Shown piece after piece: positions 41,248 through 49,373 of a DNA stretch of 52,244 bases (position 1 is its first letter; each line of letters opens with the position of its first letter). Position numbers and translations under genes: made by a program. The stretch is from Pseudomonadales bacterium. GTDB taxonomy: Bacteria > Pseudomonadota > Gammaproteobacteria > Pseudomonadales > Azotimanducaceae. Below the pieces are notes generated by a model. That model worked only from the letters and a program-made list of their open reading frames with translations, made no database searches and was not told where the DNA came from. The stretch lies in NCBI GenBank assembly GCA_024234635.1, contig JACKNX010000022.1, positions 1-52,244 on the forward strand. Direction: 5' to 3'.

Positions 41248-42276
41248 TCAGGCAACGAAGGTCGCGAGCCGGTCGAGCGTCCAGAACGTGGCCAGCACGC
41301 CGATGGGATAGGCGGCGTAGCGGGCGACCGCACCGGTATCCGCCCTGGATCGTAGTGCGTGGGCAAGGAGGCGCAGCGCGGGTACCACTACCAGCACGAA
41401 ACCAAGCTGGCCCACCTCCACCCCCAGATTGAACGACAACAGTGCGGCCAGTGCCTCGCCATGCGGCAGGCCGATCTCCCCCAGCACCGCCGCGAAGCCG
41501 AAACCGTGTAGCAGGCCGAAGGTTGCGGCAACCAGCAGAGGGTACCGCCAGGTGAGGGTGTCACGCCGGTTGCGCGCCAGCTCGGCAGCCAGGAACACGA
41601 TGCTGAGCGCAATGCACGTTTCAACCGGGGGTACGGGCAGGCGCACGATGCCCAGCGCCGCGCTGATGAGCGTGACCGAATGAGCCAGCGTGAAGCCGGT
41701 GACAGCCAGCGCAATACGCCGCAGCGTGCCGGCCAGCAGCACCAGGCAGGCAACGAACAGGAGGTGATCGTAGCCGCCGAGAATATGCTCGACGCCGAGG
41801 GCAAGATACTGCAGGAATACCTCGCCGGTGCCCGTCGCCACAGGCAGGGGGATCCCGGTTTCGCCGGGTGAGGCATGCAGCGTGCGCGTGCTGGCATCGG
41901 CCAGCTGCAGCCGGACCAGTGTCGACAGCGAAGGAACGACTGCCGGCCAGGCGAGCGAAACGGCCGTGGGTAGTGCGGGCTGGATGCAGGTGTACCATCG
42001 CAGGCCCTGCAGGGCAGACGGACTGACAAGGGAACGAACAACACCCGTCTCGTCCGCCGGCTGGCTGGTGACCGCCGGCGTGCAGTTGGCTGACAGCGTG
42101 ATGGCCGGTGCGGCTGCGGGCGCGACGCTGTCGGGTATTTTCCACGCCAGGAGCACCTGGCCACTGGCATCGGCGTCCACCCGGATGAACACGGGGCGGC
42201 TGTCATGGGCGAATGCGCCGGGCAGGTAGAGCGCAAGACACAGCAGCAGCGCCAATCGCGGCACAGGCAGCTTCAC
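41248..42276 (-). CDS. HupE/UreJ family transporter with periplasmic N-terminal domain
   Basis: A 342-residue protein. A signal peptide covers about residues 1-23 (GAFA), then a soluble beta-rich region to about 160, then six or so membrane helices. VEHILGGYDHLLFVACLV is the HupE/UreJ His/Asp motif, and a second His-rich helix (LLHGFGFAAVLGE) follows. HupE/UreJ proteins are linked to nickel/cobalt uptake. Classical HupE lacks the long periplasmic part. The start is GTG 42276, overlapping the PpiC stop as GTGA. It is the last gene of its four-gene operon. Confidence 0.87.
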   Translation of the reverse strand: MKLPVPRLALLLCLALYLPGAFAHDSRPVFIRVDADASGQVLLAWKIPDSVAPAAAPAITLSANCTPAVTSQPADETGVVRSLVSPSALQGLRWYTCIQPALPTAVSLAWPAVVPSLSTLVRLQLADASTRTLHASPGETGIPLPVATGTGEVFLQYLALGVEHILGGYDHLLFVACLVLLAGTLRRIALAVTGFTLAHSVTLISAALGIVRLPVPPVETCIALSIVFLAAELARNRRDTLTWRYPLLVAATFGLLHGFGFAAVLGEIGLPHGEALAALLSFNLGVEVGQLGFVLVVVPALRLLAHALRSRADTGAVARYAAYPIGVLATFWTLDRLATFVA

Positions 42277-43169
42277 GGTGCCGCTTCCCGCAGCGCAGGA
42301 TCCACGTCGATGGTATAGCCATCCAGCAGGCGTTCGATGAAGGCCTCCTTGCGGCGACGTGCCTGCTCCGCAAGCCAGTCCACGCGTACGCGATCTTCGA
42401 TTTCGGACAGCGCCGGGTCGCGGGCGCTGGTGCGCTGGGTAACAAGCACGAGGTGGCTGCCATGTGGAGACCCGAACGGTCCCTGCCAGGTGCTGGCATC
42501 CGGCGTCAACGCAAACAGTGCATCGGCCATGGCGGTGCCGAAATGGCCGGCGATGTCGTCCCGCATGCGCTCCACATAGTTCACCTGGTAGGCAAACCGT
42601 TCGCCGAAGCGCGTCGCCTGCGCAAAGGGCACGGCCTCCGCATTCAGGGTTCGCAGCGCGGCGGTGGCAAGTTGGCGTGCTTCGTCGGGACTACGTGCAC
42701 GGGTGCTGAAAAACACGTGTGTGAACGTAATGGTTTCAGGTTGCCGGTAGCGCTCCGCATGCGCCGACAGGTAGGCCTGCAGGGTCATGCGCTCTGGAGG
42801 TGCTATGTCCACCGTGACGCCTTCGGCCAGGTATTCAACTTTCTGCACGGAGCGTTGACGCATGACGTAGTCGTCGGCGTCGAGACCCATTTCCTGGGCG
42901 GCGCGGTAGAGCGCCTCCTCGCGCGCGTATTCGCGTACGAGCTCCGCGAAGGCTTCGTCACTGGCCAGGTCCAGCCGACGGGCCGCTGCCTGGCTGTCGA
43001 AGGAGCGCGTGCGGAACTGCACGAACTGAAGCAAGGCCGCGCGATTTACCCGGATGATGTGAGGATCGCTGCTGGCGTCTGCCGGATTGAGCGCGTACCA
43101 CGCACCGAACACCGCGGCACCGGCGAGCAGAAAATGCAGCAGGGGATCCCGCAGCAGGGCTTGCATCAT
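42273..43169 (-). CDS. PpiC-type peptidyl-prolyl isomerase, membrane-anchored
   Basis: A 298-residue protein with one N-terminal transmembrane segment (about 8-26) and a SurA/PpiC-like body: an N-terminal helical region, then a parvulin-like domain around ITFTHVFFSTRA and GPFGSPHGSHLVLVTQR. It probably acts as a periplasmic chaperone/isomerase. It overlaps the HupE and COG0523 genes by 4 bp each. PpiC-like genes beside HupE genes occur in other proteobacteria, from memory; assistance in HupE folding is a guess. Confidence 0.8.
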   Translation of the reverse strand: MMQALLRDPLLHFLLAGAAVFGAWYALNPADASSDPHIIRVNRAALLQFVQFRTRSFDSQAAARRLDLASDEAFAELVREYAREEALYRAAQEMGLDADDYVMRQRSVQKVEYLAEGVTVDIAPPERMTLQAYLSAHAERYRQPETITFTHVFFSTRARSPDEARQLATAALRTLNAEAVPFAQATRFGERFAYQVNYVERMRDDIAGHFGTAMADALFALTPDASTWQGPFGSPHGSHLVLVTQRTSARDPALSEIEDRVRVDWLAEQARRRKEAFIERLLDGYTIDVDPALREAAP

Positions 43170-44074
43170 CCGGACTCCGCCGGGGAGAAACAGTCAGCCG
43201 CGAGCCGGTCGAGTACCTGTGTATCGAGTTGGTCCTGCAAGCCGATGGCAACCAGGTAGGTGCCCGCGGGCGCGTGCTCGATCGTGGAAACCTCACGCCG
43301 GGTGCCCACCGCCTGCAGGAGCAGGGCGGGCCCTGTTGCCGCGGCCGATGTGCCCTTGGCCCTCAGCACCGATGGGTCGAGTTGCTGGCTGAAGCGCTCG
43401 AGTCTCGTGCGGGTGACCGCGGCCTCGCTGGTGAAGCTCCAGGTGGCGTAGTGCTCGTGTTCGCCATGGGACATGGCGGCTGGTTCGCGTGTGGAGCCTA
43501 CGCCGAGCAGCAGCGCCACCGGCAATTCCGCGTTGCGACAGGGCAGCACACGTGACAGTGGATATTCTCGCTGCAGCCACGCCAGGTGGTCCCTGCATGC
43601 ATCGTCCCCAATGAGGTCGGTCTTGTTCAGCAGAATCAGGTCGCCCGCGGCGAGTTGCCGGCGTATCGTCGTCCCGACGTACTTGTCGTTCACCTTTGCA
43701 GGCAGTGTCCGGGCGTCCACGACGACGACGATGCCGTCCAGGGACATGCCCGGCGCCCGGCCGTACTGCGCGAGTTGTCGTACGTCGGCAACGCCGCTGG
43801 CTTCCACCAGGATGTGCTCGGGTGGGTTGGGATCCGCCAGCAGGGTTTCGATGGCTTCGCTGAACCCATCGGACAACGTGCAGCACACGCAGCCGTTGGT
43901 GAGGTTGATACGGCTCCCGTTACGGTTCGCCACGAGGCTGGCGTCGATATTGATGGCACCGAAGTCGTTCACCAGTACGCCCAGACGGCGGCCGTCACAG
44001 TGCGAGAGAATGTGATTCAGCAGCGTCGTCTTACCGGCACCGAGATAGCCACCCAGTACGGTGAAGGCAATCAT
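43166..44074 (-). CDS. COG0523 (CobW/G3E) metallochaperone GTPase
   Basis: A 302-residue G3E GTPase. Walker A is GGYLGAGKT (residues 8-16), the metal-binding GCVCC is at 61-65 (Cys62, Cys64, Cys65), and NKTD is in LILLNKTDLIG. The C-terminal CobW domain contains HGEHEHYATWSF, a short His-rich metal-like patch. COG0523 proteins deliver metals (Zn, Co, Fe) to client enzymes. The client here may be the co-encoded amidohydrolase. It starts at ATG 44074, overlapping the amidohydrolase stop. Confidence 0.92.
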   Translation of the reverse strand: MIAFTVLGGYLGAGKTTLLNHILSHCDGRRLGVLVNDFGAINIDASLVANRNGSRINLTNGCVCCTLSDGFSEAIETLLADPNPPEHILVEASGVADVRQLAQYGRAPGMSLDGIVVVVDARTLPAKVNDKYVGTTIRRQLAAGDLILLNKTDLIGDDACRDHLAWLQREYPLSRVLPCRNAELPVALLLGVGSTREPAAMSHGEHEHYATWSFTSEAAVTRTRLERFSQQLDPSVLRAKGTSAAATGPALLLQAVGTRREVSTIEHAPAGTYLVAIGLQDQLDTQVLDRLAADCFSPAESG

Positions 44075-45720
44075 CCGGCGGCTTTGCACGGTCGGCCGCG
44101 GAGCACGGTTCCCCACACACCGATGTCACGAATGGCCATGGGGTCCACGTTCAGCGGGTCGTCTTCCAGAATCGTGAAGTCCGCCGCCTTGCCGGCTTCG
44201 AGCGAGCCGATCTCGGCATCCATGTGCAACTGGTAGGCGGCGTCGATGGTGGCCGCTTTCAGCGCCTGCGCGGGCGTGATCCGTTCGGCCGGCCCGAGTA
44301 TGCGGCCCTTCGGAGTCACGCGATTCACCGCGCACCACATCGTGTGCAGTGGTCCGAGCGGCGTGACGCCCGCGTCGGAGTGGAAAGAGAACGAGACACC
44401 TTCCCGCAGGGCGGAAGCGCAGGGCTCCAGGGCATTTGCGCGCTCCGGACCCACGGTGATCTCGTAGTGCTGGTCGCCCCAGTACCAGAGGTGGTTGGTG
44501 AAGAAGTTGGCGCATAGCCCGAGCTTCGCCATCTTGCGCAGCTGTGCCTGGGTGGTGAGCTGCGCGTGTGTGATCGTGTGACGGTGATCCGGTGCGGGTA
44601 CTTCTTTCAGGAGCTGTTCGATGGTCTCGATGGCCAGGTCCTGTGTCCGGTTGCCGTTGCAGTGCAGGTGAATGCTCAGGCCCGCGCGATGGAACGGCAG
44701 CAGCCAGGCCTTCAACTGGTCGGGCACGGCGAGCAGCTGGCCGTGATCCTCACCGCGGTAGTAGCCCGGGGGGTTCAGTAGTGCGCTGAAACCCTGGATG
44801 GATCCGTCCAGCACAAACTTCACGCCGCCAAAGCGAAAGCGTTCCGTCTGTGTGTGGCGCAGCGCCACGAACTGGTCGGCGAGCGCATCGAAGTCCGCCG
44901 CCGCACCGGGCATTGCCGGCAGGTTGTACTGCACCACGCGCAGCGGAAAGCTGTCCTCGGACGTGATGGTCCGCCATGCCTCCAGTGAGCGTTCGGAGAG
45001 AATCGACAGGCCGCCCAGATCCGTGCAGGTGGTTATGCCGGCATTGTTGGCCAGCGCACCGAAGTAGTGAATCGCCTGGTGCGTCATGTTCGCGCGCTGA
45101 ATCTCGCGGAACGCGGACTTGCACAGGGACATGGCCGCGGGCTCGCGCAGTTCGCCATCCAGTTCGCCCTGCGCATCGCGACCAAGCCCTTCAACGCGCA
45201 GGTCGGCGGTCACGCCGTTCAATGCCAGCATGGCGGTATTGGCGGTGGCCAGGTGGCCGCTGGCGTGGTGCAGGTAGATGGGTCGTGTGGTGGATACCCT
45301 GTCGAGGTGGTGGCGTGTCAGGCGTGGCTGGTCGGCGAAGTAGATCGGGTCAAATCCGGCCGCGAGCAGTGCCTCGGCCGGGTCCGTCATGGCGGCGTCA
45401 ATCTCCCGCAAGCGCTCGATGAGCGCGTCGTAGGAGCGGATACCGGGCGAAATGCTGCCGTCCGGCAGGGGCCGGTCGTAGTAGCCCACATACGGATGCT
45501 GCAGCATGCCGCCCGCCATGACGTGTGCGTGCGCCTCCACGAAACCGGGCACGATCACCTTGTCCGCGAATGTGGTGTCGAGGCGATAGTCGCCCCAGCC
45601 GGTCAGATCCTCCAGCGGGCCGACACCAAGGATCATGCCGTCGCGGACGGCGATGTGCGTGCCTTCCGGGTTCGACGGGTTCATGGTGATGATCTTGCGG
45701 GCCGGATAGATGGTGTTCAT
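44071..45720 (-). CDS. Amidohydrolase family 3 protein (YtcJ-like)
   Basis: A 549-residue metal-dependent amidohydrolase. EAHAHVMAGG provides the His-x-His metal ligands in the amidohydrolase barrel; the beta-sandwich parts flank it (MNTIYPARKIITMNP at the start and GKAADFTILEDDPL at the end). YtcJ-type enzymes hydrolyse amides or carbamates of unknown identity. No signal peptide is visible. The start is ATG 45720. Its stop overlaps the COG0523 start, so it heads the operon. Co-expression with a metal chaperone suggests it needs metal loading. Confidence 0.9.
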   Translation of the reverse strand: MNTIYPARKIITMNPSNPEGTHIAVRDGMILGVGPLEDLTGWGDYRLDTTFADKVIVPGFVEAHAHVMAGGMLQHPYVGYYDRPLPDGSISPGIRSYDALIERLREIDAAMTDPAEALLAAGFDPIYFADQPRLTRHHLDRVSTTRPIYLHHASGHLATANTAMLALNGVTADLRVEGLGRDAQGELDGELREPAAMSLCKSAFREIQRANMTHQAIHYFGALANNAGITTCTDLGGLSILSERSLEAWRTITSEDSFPLRVVQYNLPAMPGAAADFDALADQFVALRHTQTERFRFGGVKFVLDGSIQGFSALLNPPGYYRGEDHGQLLAVPDQLKAWLLPFHRAGLSIHLHCNGNRTQDLAIETIEQLLKEVPAPDHRHTITHAQLTTQAQLRKMAKLGLCANFFTNHLWYWGDQHYEITVGPERANALEPCASALREGVSFSFHSDAGVTPLGPLHTMWCAVNRVTPKGRILGPAERITPAQALKAATIDAAYQLHMDAEIGSLEAGKAADFTILEDDPLNVDPMAIRDIGVWGTVLRGRPCKAAG

Positions 45721-46032
45721 GGCGCTGGGGCAGGCTCAGGAGGCGGTGAGTATATCGAATGCGATTTGTCTCATCGGGTGGAATGACGTGAAGCGAGGCT
45801 CGCCCGGGTGTCATGCCGCCGGGGAAAGGGTACGGCGCAGGGGCGGGGACGCGCGGACTGCAACCCGTGGGTGCGGCAACATGGGATGGCGCGCCGGCAC
45901 ATCAGGCGCGGTGCGGGCGGAAGCCCTGCACAACAGGTTGCAGTCCCGGTCTTGACGAGCGGCATTTCCGGCGACCCGAATGGTTGCGCCGATGTACTCT
46001 TGCCAGGCGCGGAACAGAGGCGGGAGACAGAC
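45721..46032. promoter_or_regulatory. Divergent intergenic region with an 11-bp inverted repeat
   Basis: This 312-bp stretch separates the amidohydrolase operon (minus) from the CoA-transferase gene (plus). GGACTGCAACC (45855-45865) recurs inverted as GGTTGCAGTCC (45936-45946), a perfect 11-bp match with 70 bp between the arms. TTGACG (45952-45957) just after it may be a -35 element, though no good -10 follows. It could be a paired operator or a long RNA stem in a leader. No gene was seen. Confidence 0.35.
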
Positions 46033-47235
46033 ATGAGCGAGTTTGCGGGCAAGGCGCCGGGCTACCCACTGGCCGGTCTGAAAGTGCTGGATTTTTCCCG
46101 GGTGCTCGCCGGCCCGTTCGCTGGCCGCATGCTGTGCGATCTGGGCGCGGATGTGGTCAAGGTGGAGCCGCCGGATGGCGACATCACACGCATCTGGGGC
46201 GCGGTAATCGGCAACGTGCCGGGCTATTTTGCGCAGCAGAATGCGGGCAAACGCAACATCTCCATCGACCTCAGGGCAACGGGTGCGCGTGAGCTGGTGT
46301 TCGACCTGGTTCGCCAGGCCGATATTCTCATCGAGAACTATCGGCCCGATGTGATGCCTCGGCTGGGCCTGGGGTATGCGGATCTGCAAGCCGTCAACCC
46401 GCGCCTGATCATGCTGTCCATTTCCGGGTTCGGACAGGGGGGGCCGGAGTCGCACAAGCCGGCCTACGCGCCGATCGTCCACGCCGAAGCCGGGCTGCTG
46501 GCGCGGCAGGCACGCCGCGGCAACATTCCTTATCGCGATCTGCCGTTGTCCGTGGCTGACACCAATGCCTCGCTGCATGGCCTGGTGGCGTTGCTCGCGG
46601 CGGTCATCCACCGTGCCAGCACCGGCGTGGGGCAACACATCGATATCGCCATGATCGACGCCACCGTCGTCACGGACGATCAGTTGCACTACGACCTCGA
46701 GCGTTCCGAGCACACGGGGCCGCTTCGCAACGATACCTGGGAGACTGGTGTGGGGCCGATCCTGGTGTCGGCGGACTTCCGCTTCCTGTGGCAACGCTGC
46801 ACGCGCGGCGCCGGTTTCATTCGGGACGCCACAACGTCCGACATGCCGCTCGACGAGAAGATCGCGACCCGGCGGGCGATGATGGCGGACTTCATGGCCG
46901 GGCTCGACAGCTGGGAATCGGTGGAGAAGGCAATGGCGGCCATGAACATCGCCTGGGGACGGGTACGCGATCCCGCGACGTTGCGGGATCAGCCCACGGT
47001 GCAGGCGCGTGGCACCATCATCGAGGTGGACGACCGGGCCGGAGGCGTTCGGCCCATCCCGCAGTCGCCTTACCGGTTTTCGGCGGCGAGGTCCGGTGTG
47101 CGTGGGCCGGCACGTCACCGGGGTGAGGACAATCAGGCAGTGCTTCGGGACTGGCTGGGCATAACGGACGGGGCGATCGCAGCGCTTTTGTCAGCCGGAG
47201 TGCTCTGCAGCGCCGGGGATGAGCCTGTGTCCTGA
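46033..47235 (+). CDS. CaiB/BaiF family III CoA-transferase
   Basis: A 400-residue single-domain CoA-transferase. GLKVLDFSRVLAGPFAGRMLCDLGADVVKVEPP is the family start (split here over residues 14-47), and the expected nucleophilic aspartate is Asp176 (LSVADTNASL). It transfers CoA between acids; the pair of substrates cannot be read off. ATG 46033 follows GGGAGA. It is intact, unlike the decayed sequence that begins directly after its stop. Confidence 0.9.
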   Translation: MSEFAGKAPGYPLAGLKVLDFSRVLAGPFAGRMLCDLGADVVKVEPPDGDITRIWGAVIGNVPGYFAQQNAGKRNISIDLRATGARELVFDLVRQADILIENYRPDVMPRLGLGYADLQAVNPRLIMLSISGFGQGGPESHKPAYAPIVHAEAGLLARQARRGNIPYRDLPLSVADTNASLHGLVALLAAVIHRASTGVGQHIDIAMIDATVVTDDQLHYDLERSEHTGPLRNDTWETGVGPILVSADFRFLWQRCTRGAGFIRDATTSDMPLDEKIATRRAMMADFMAGLDSWESVEKAMAAMNIAWGRVRDPATLRDQPTVQARGTIIEVDDRAGGVRPIPQSPYRFSAARSGVRGPARHRGEDNQAVLRDWLGITDGAIAALLSAGVLCSAGDEPVS

Positions 47236-47264
47236 TAGAGTACAACGCGTCCCCATGTTTCCGC

Positions 47265-47539
47265 ATTGCGGCAGGCCACGACGAGTCCAGCTCAGCCAGT
47301 GCTTCGACAGCTCGTACGAGGCGGGAGCGTGATCTGCACAAGGCGTTGAAGGCGACCTTGGGAGTCGATCTGACGGCGTTACCCACCAGTGGGTAGAGAC
47401 TGCGTTGGTGATTGCCTCGGAGGCAGGTTCGGATCTGTCCCGCTTCCCCACCTCGGAACATTTCTGTTCCTGGCTGAATCTGGCCCCGGGAACGCGGATC
47501 AGCGGAGACAAGCGTCTGGCGGGCCGCTTGACAAGTTAG
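47265..47539 (+). pseudogene. IS110-family transposase remnant (frameshifted, truncated)
   Basis: The plus strand encodes the C-terminal transposase domain of an IS110-type element in pieces. In one frame it reads KALKATLGVDLTALPTSG and hits a stop at 47394-47396; shifting by one base gives VETALVIASEAGSDLSRF, then PTSEHFCSWLNLAPGTRISG, and stops at 47539. Family members continue through a further conserved region, which is missing here. So at least one frameshift and a 3' truncation are present. The N-terminal RuvC-like domain was not found. This is a decayed insertion next to the polysaccharide gene. Confidence 0.78.
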
Positions 47540-47542
47540 CAG

Positions 47543-47568
47543 GCTGCTTTTTCAGCAGCTTTGCTGCT
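47543..47568. repeat. Two mutually exclusive hairpins at the end of the polymerase gene
   Basis: GCTGCT (47543-47548), AGCAGC (47554-47559) and GCTGCT (47563-47568) can form either of two six-pair stems that share the middle arm. The last arm overlaps the stop codon of the minus-strand gene (47567-47569). It could be its terminator (with an A/T-rich loop) or part of the old insertion-sequence end. Confidence 0.4.
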
Positions 47569-48946
47569 AGGCGATAGCGGGTGAATCAGCACCTTCCCAA
47601 CTGCTCGCCGACTTGGGAGAGGCTCGACGCTGGCTTGCGATTGCCAGTGCGAAAAGGAAATAAACTGGCACCATCACATCGAACAGAAACATGAAGTTCG
47701 TGTAGGGAATGGAAGCAATGATGATGGAACAGAAGGCGGCGAACGCGTGAAGAGACAGTCCCGTTTCCCCTGATCGATTGGCGTAGCGGGAGAAATCCCG
47801 ATAGAGGAGTAGAAAAAAAGTGATATAGAGCGTGGTGCCAAGGACTCCTGTTTCCCACAGGAGTTGGGATATCGATGTGCCACTCAGCATCAGCCGATTG
47901 CTCAGCTCGAGGTATTTGCCGCCGGACATGAATGTCGCGGACATATTTCCAATACCTACGCCCAAGGCAAGACGAACGATATCGTCAGGGAAGAGAATCT
48001 TGAAGGGCAGAACAATCTGATCAAAGCGCCCGGGGACGCGCGTGTTTTTGGCAATAGCGTCCTCCGGATTTGTCTTGGCGATCAGGTCGCCCCTGGATTC
48101 CCGATTGAGATCGAATTGCACATCCTCGGTGCCGACGTTGTGGTAGTCGAATCGCGAATCCGTCATGACCTCAAAATAGCCGACCCCTTCTTCGGGCGCA
48201 TACAACGCTGCGTAGAGGCCGACGAAAACCAGGAATCCGAGTGCGCTGGCGAATGATATACCGACAAGCTTCGAGGCGCTGATCGACCTGCGCGAAACCC
48301 AGAGCAGCACGAGTATGCCGCCGCCCAGGAGCAAGGGAGCGGCCTTCGCTTCCGCAAGACTGGTAGGGAGGATGAACAGCAATGCCAGAACGACGGCGGC
48401 TGTGGCCGAGATGCGATTCTTCAGAAAAAGTGCGAACACGTAGAGGATTCCCATGATGCCTGCAACGACCAATCCCGTGCCGCTGGCGAACGTTCCGGTA
48501 ACGATATCGCCCGTGACGACACCTGCGCCGAAGATGAAGCGTTGCCAGAGCACAATAGGTATCTGGATGAGCATCAGTGCCAGAAAAAGCCTCGTCAGAA
48601 CGCGTATATCCTGCTCGTCGTAGTCGTACGCAAAAGGCAGGAGGAAAACGGGGAAATAGCGAAGGTAGTAGCGAGTCCCCGCGAAAATCGTATCCCCCTG
48701 GACGTCGTTAAGTACGATGCCGGCCACGAGCACCACAAAAAAGCCGACAAAAAGCAATATGTATTTTGGTGGTATCTGATTCCAGGATCGTCGGACGATG
48801 ATTCTGCCGATCACCAGGGGGCAGAGAATGCCCAGCAGGAGGTCTACGCCATAGTTGAATACTGCGCTGGCCGCCGGAATCTGCGCCTTGAAGAACTGGC
48901 TGGTCGTGGCGGCCAGTATCAGAATGATCGCAATGTGTCTTTGCAT
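47567..48946 (-). CDS. O-antigen ligase/polysaccharide polymerase-like membrane protein
   Basis: A 459-residue protein with about 10-12 hydrophobic helices and one long periplasmic loop (about residues 250-340, containing RFDYHNVGTEDVQFDLN and RVPGRFDQ), the layout of O-antigen ligases and Wzy-type polymerases. Helices after the loop end in a polar tail. The base composition is visibly lower in GC than its neighbours, and an IS110 remnant abuts its 3' end, consistent with horizontal acquisition. No other surface-polysaccharide genes are adjacent. ATG 48946; its exact role is inferred. Confidence 0.78.
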   Translation of the reverse strand: MQRHIAIILILAATTSQFFKAQIPAASAVFNYGVDLLLGILCPLVIGRIIVRRSWNQIPPKYILLFVGFFVVLVAGIVLNDVQGDTIFAGTRYYLRYFPVFLLPFAYDYDEQDIRVLTRLFLALMLIQIPIVLWQRFIFGAGVVTGDIVTGTFASGTGLVVAGIMGILYVFALFLKNRISATAAVVLALLFILPTSLAEAKAAPLLLGGGILVLLWVSRRSISASKLVGISFASALGFLVFVGLYAALYAPEEGVGYFEVMTDSRFDYHNVGTEDVQFDLNRESRGDLIAKTNPEDAIAKNTRVPGRFDQIVLPFKILFPDDIVRLALGVGIGNMSATFMSGGKYLELSNRLMLSGTSISQLLWETGVLGTTLYITFFLLLYRDFSRYANRSGETGLSLHAFAAFCSIIIASIPYTNFMFLFDVMVPVYFLFALAIASQRRASPKSASSWEGADSPAIA

Positions 48947-49373
48947 TTAGGTATCTAGAGGGTTGGCGGCTGCTGAACGGGTAAGGCAACGCTACTTCCC
49001 AGCTACTACCTGCGCATCAGGTATCCGGCCTCGATACGTCACCGAAAGCGTCGTTCGAAATTCAGTTCTTGACGCGAATCATGTGCTTCGGAAGTCGCAT
49101 TCTACCGTTACCCCTATCGTAGTTGTGTGAACGGTATGTTCATTGTGATCTGTTCTCGGTGCGGTTTGAGACGTTCCGGACTTCCGACGCCACTTGCATT
49201 CGGCGCGATCAATAATGGCATCCTAGTTGACGTAGTGACGGATGCGCTCAGCGCAATGTTCTCAAGCGTAGGCACCCACCTGACGAGTGCGAAACAATGC
49301 CGGGGAGGTCTGTGAGCTGAGTCTCGCGCGGTATCCGGCCCAGTGTCGAATCACTGGACGCGCCACATGCAAC
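48947..49373. other. Low-GC intergenic stretch with an 11-bp direct repeat
   Basis: These 427 bp lie between the polysaccharide gene (minus, starts 48946) and the symporter gene (minus, ends 49374). No recognisable gene was found; a 62-codon frame at 49127 has no ribosome site or family pattern. GGTATCCGGCC occurs at 49020-49030 and 49330-49340, 310 bp apart, perhaps marking the edges of an inserted segment. Promoter elements for the polysaccharide gene presumably lie at the left end. Confidence 0.4.

Noticed and set aside
45811..47118. A 435-codon minus-strand frame opposite the CoA-transferase
   Set aside because: No motif; it would overlap a clear CaiB/BaiF gene.
49127..49315. A 62-codon frame in the low-GC region with a CSRC-like start
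   Set aside because: No ribosome binding site, no family match, and the sequence around it shows no coding bias.
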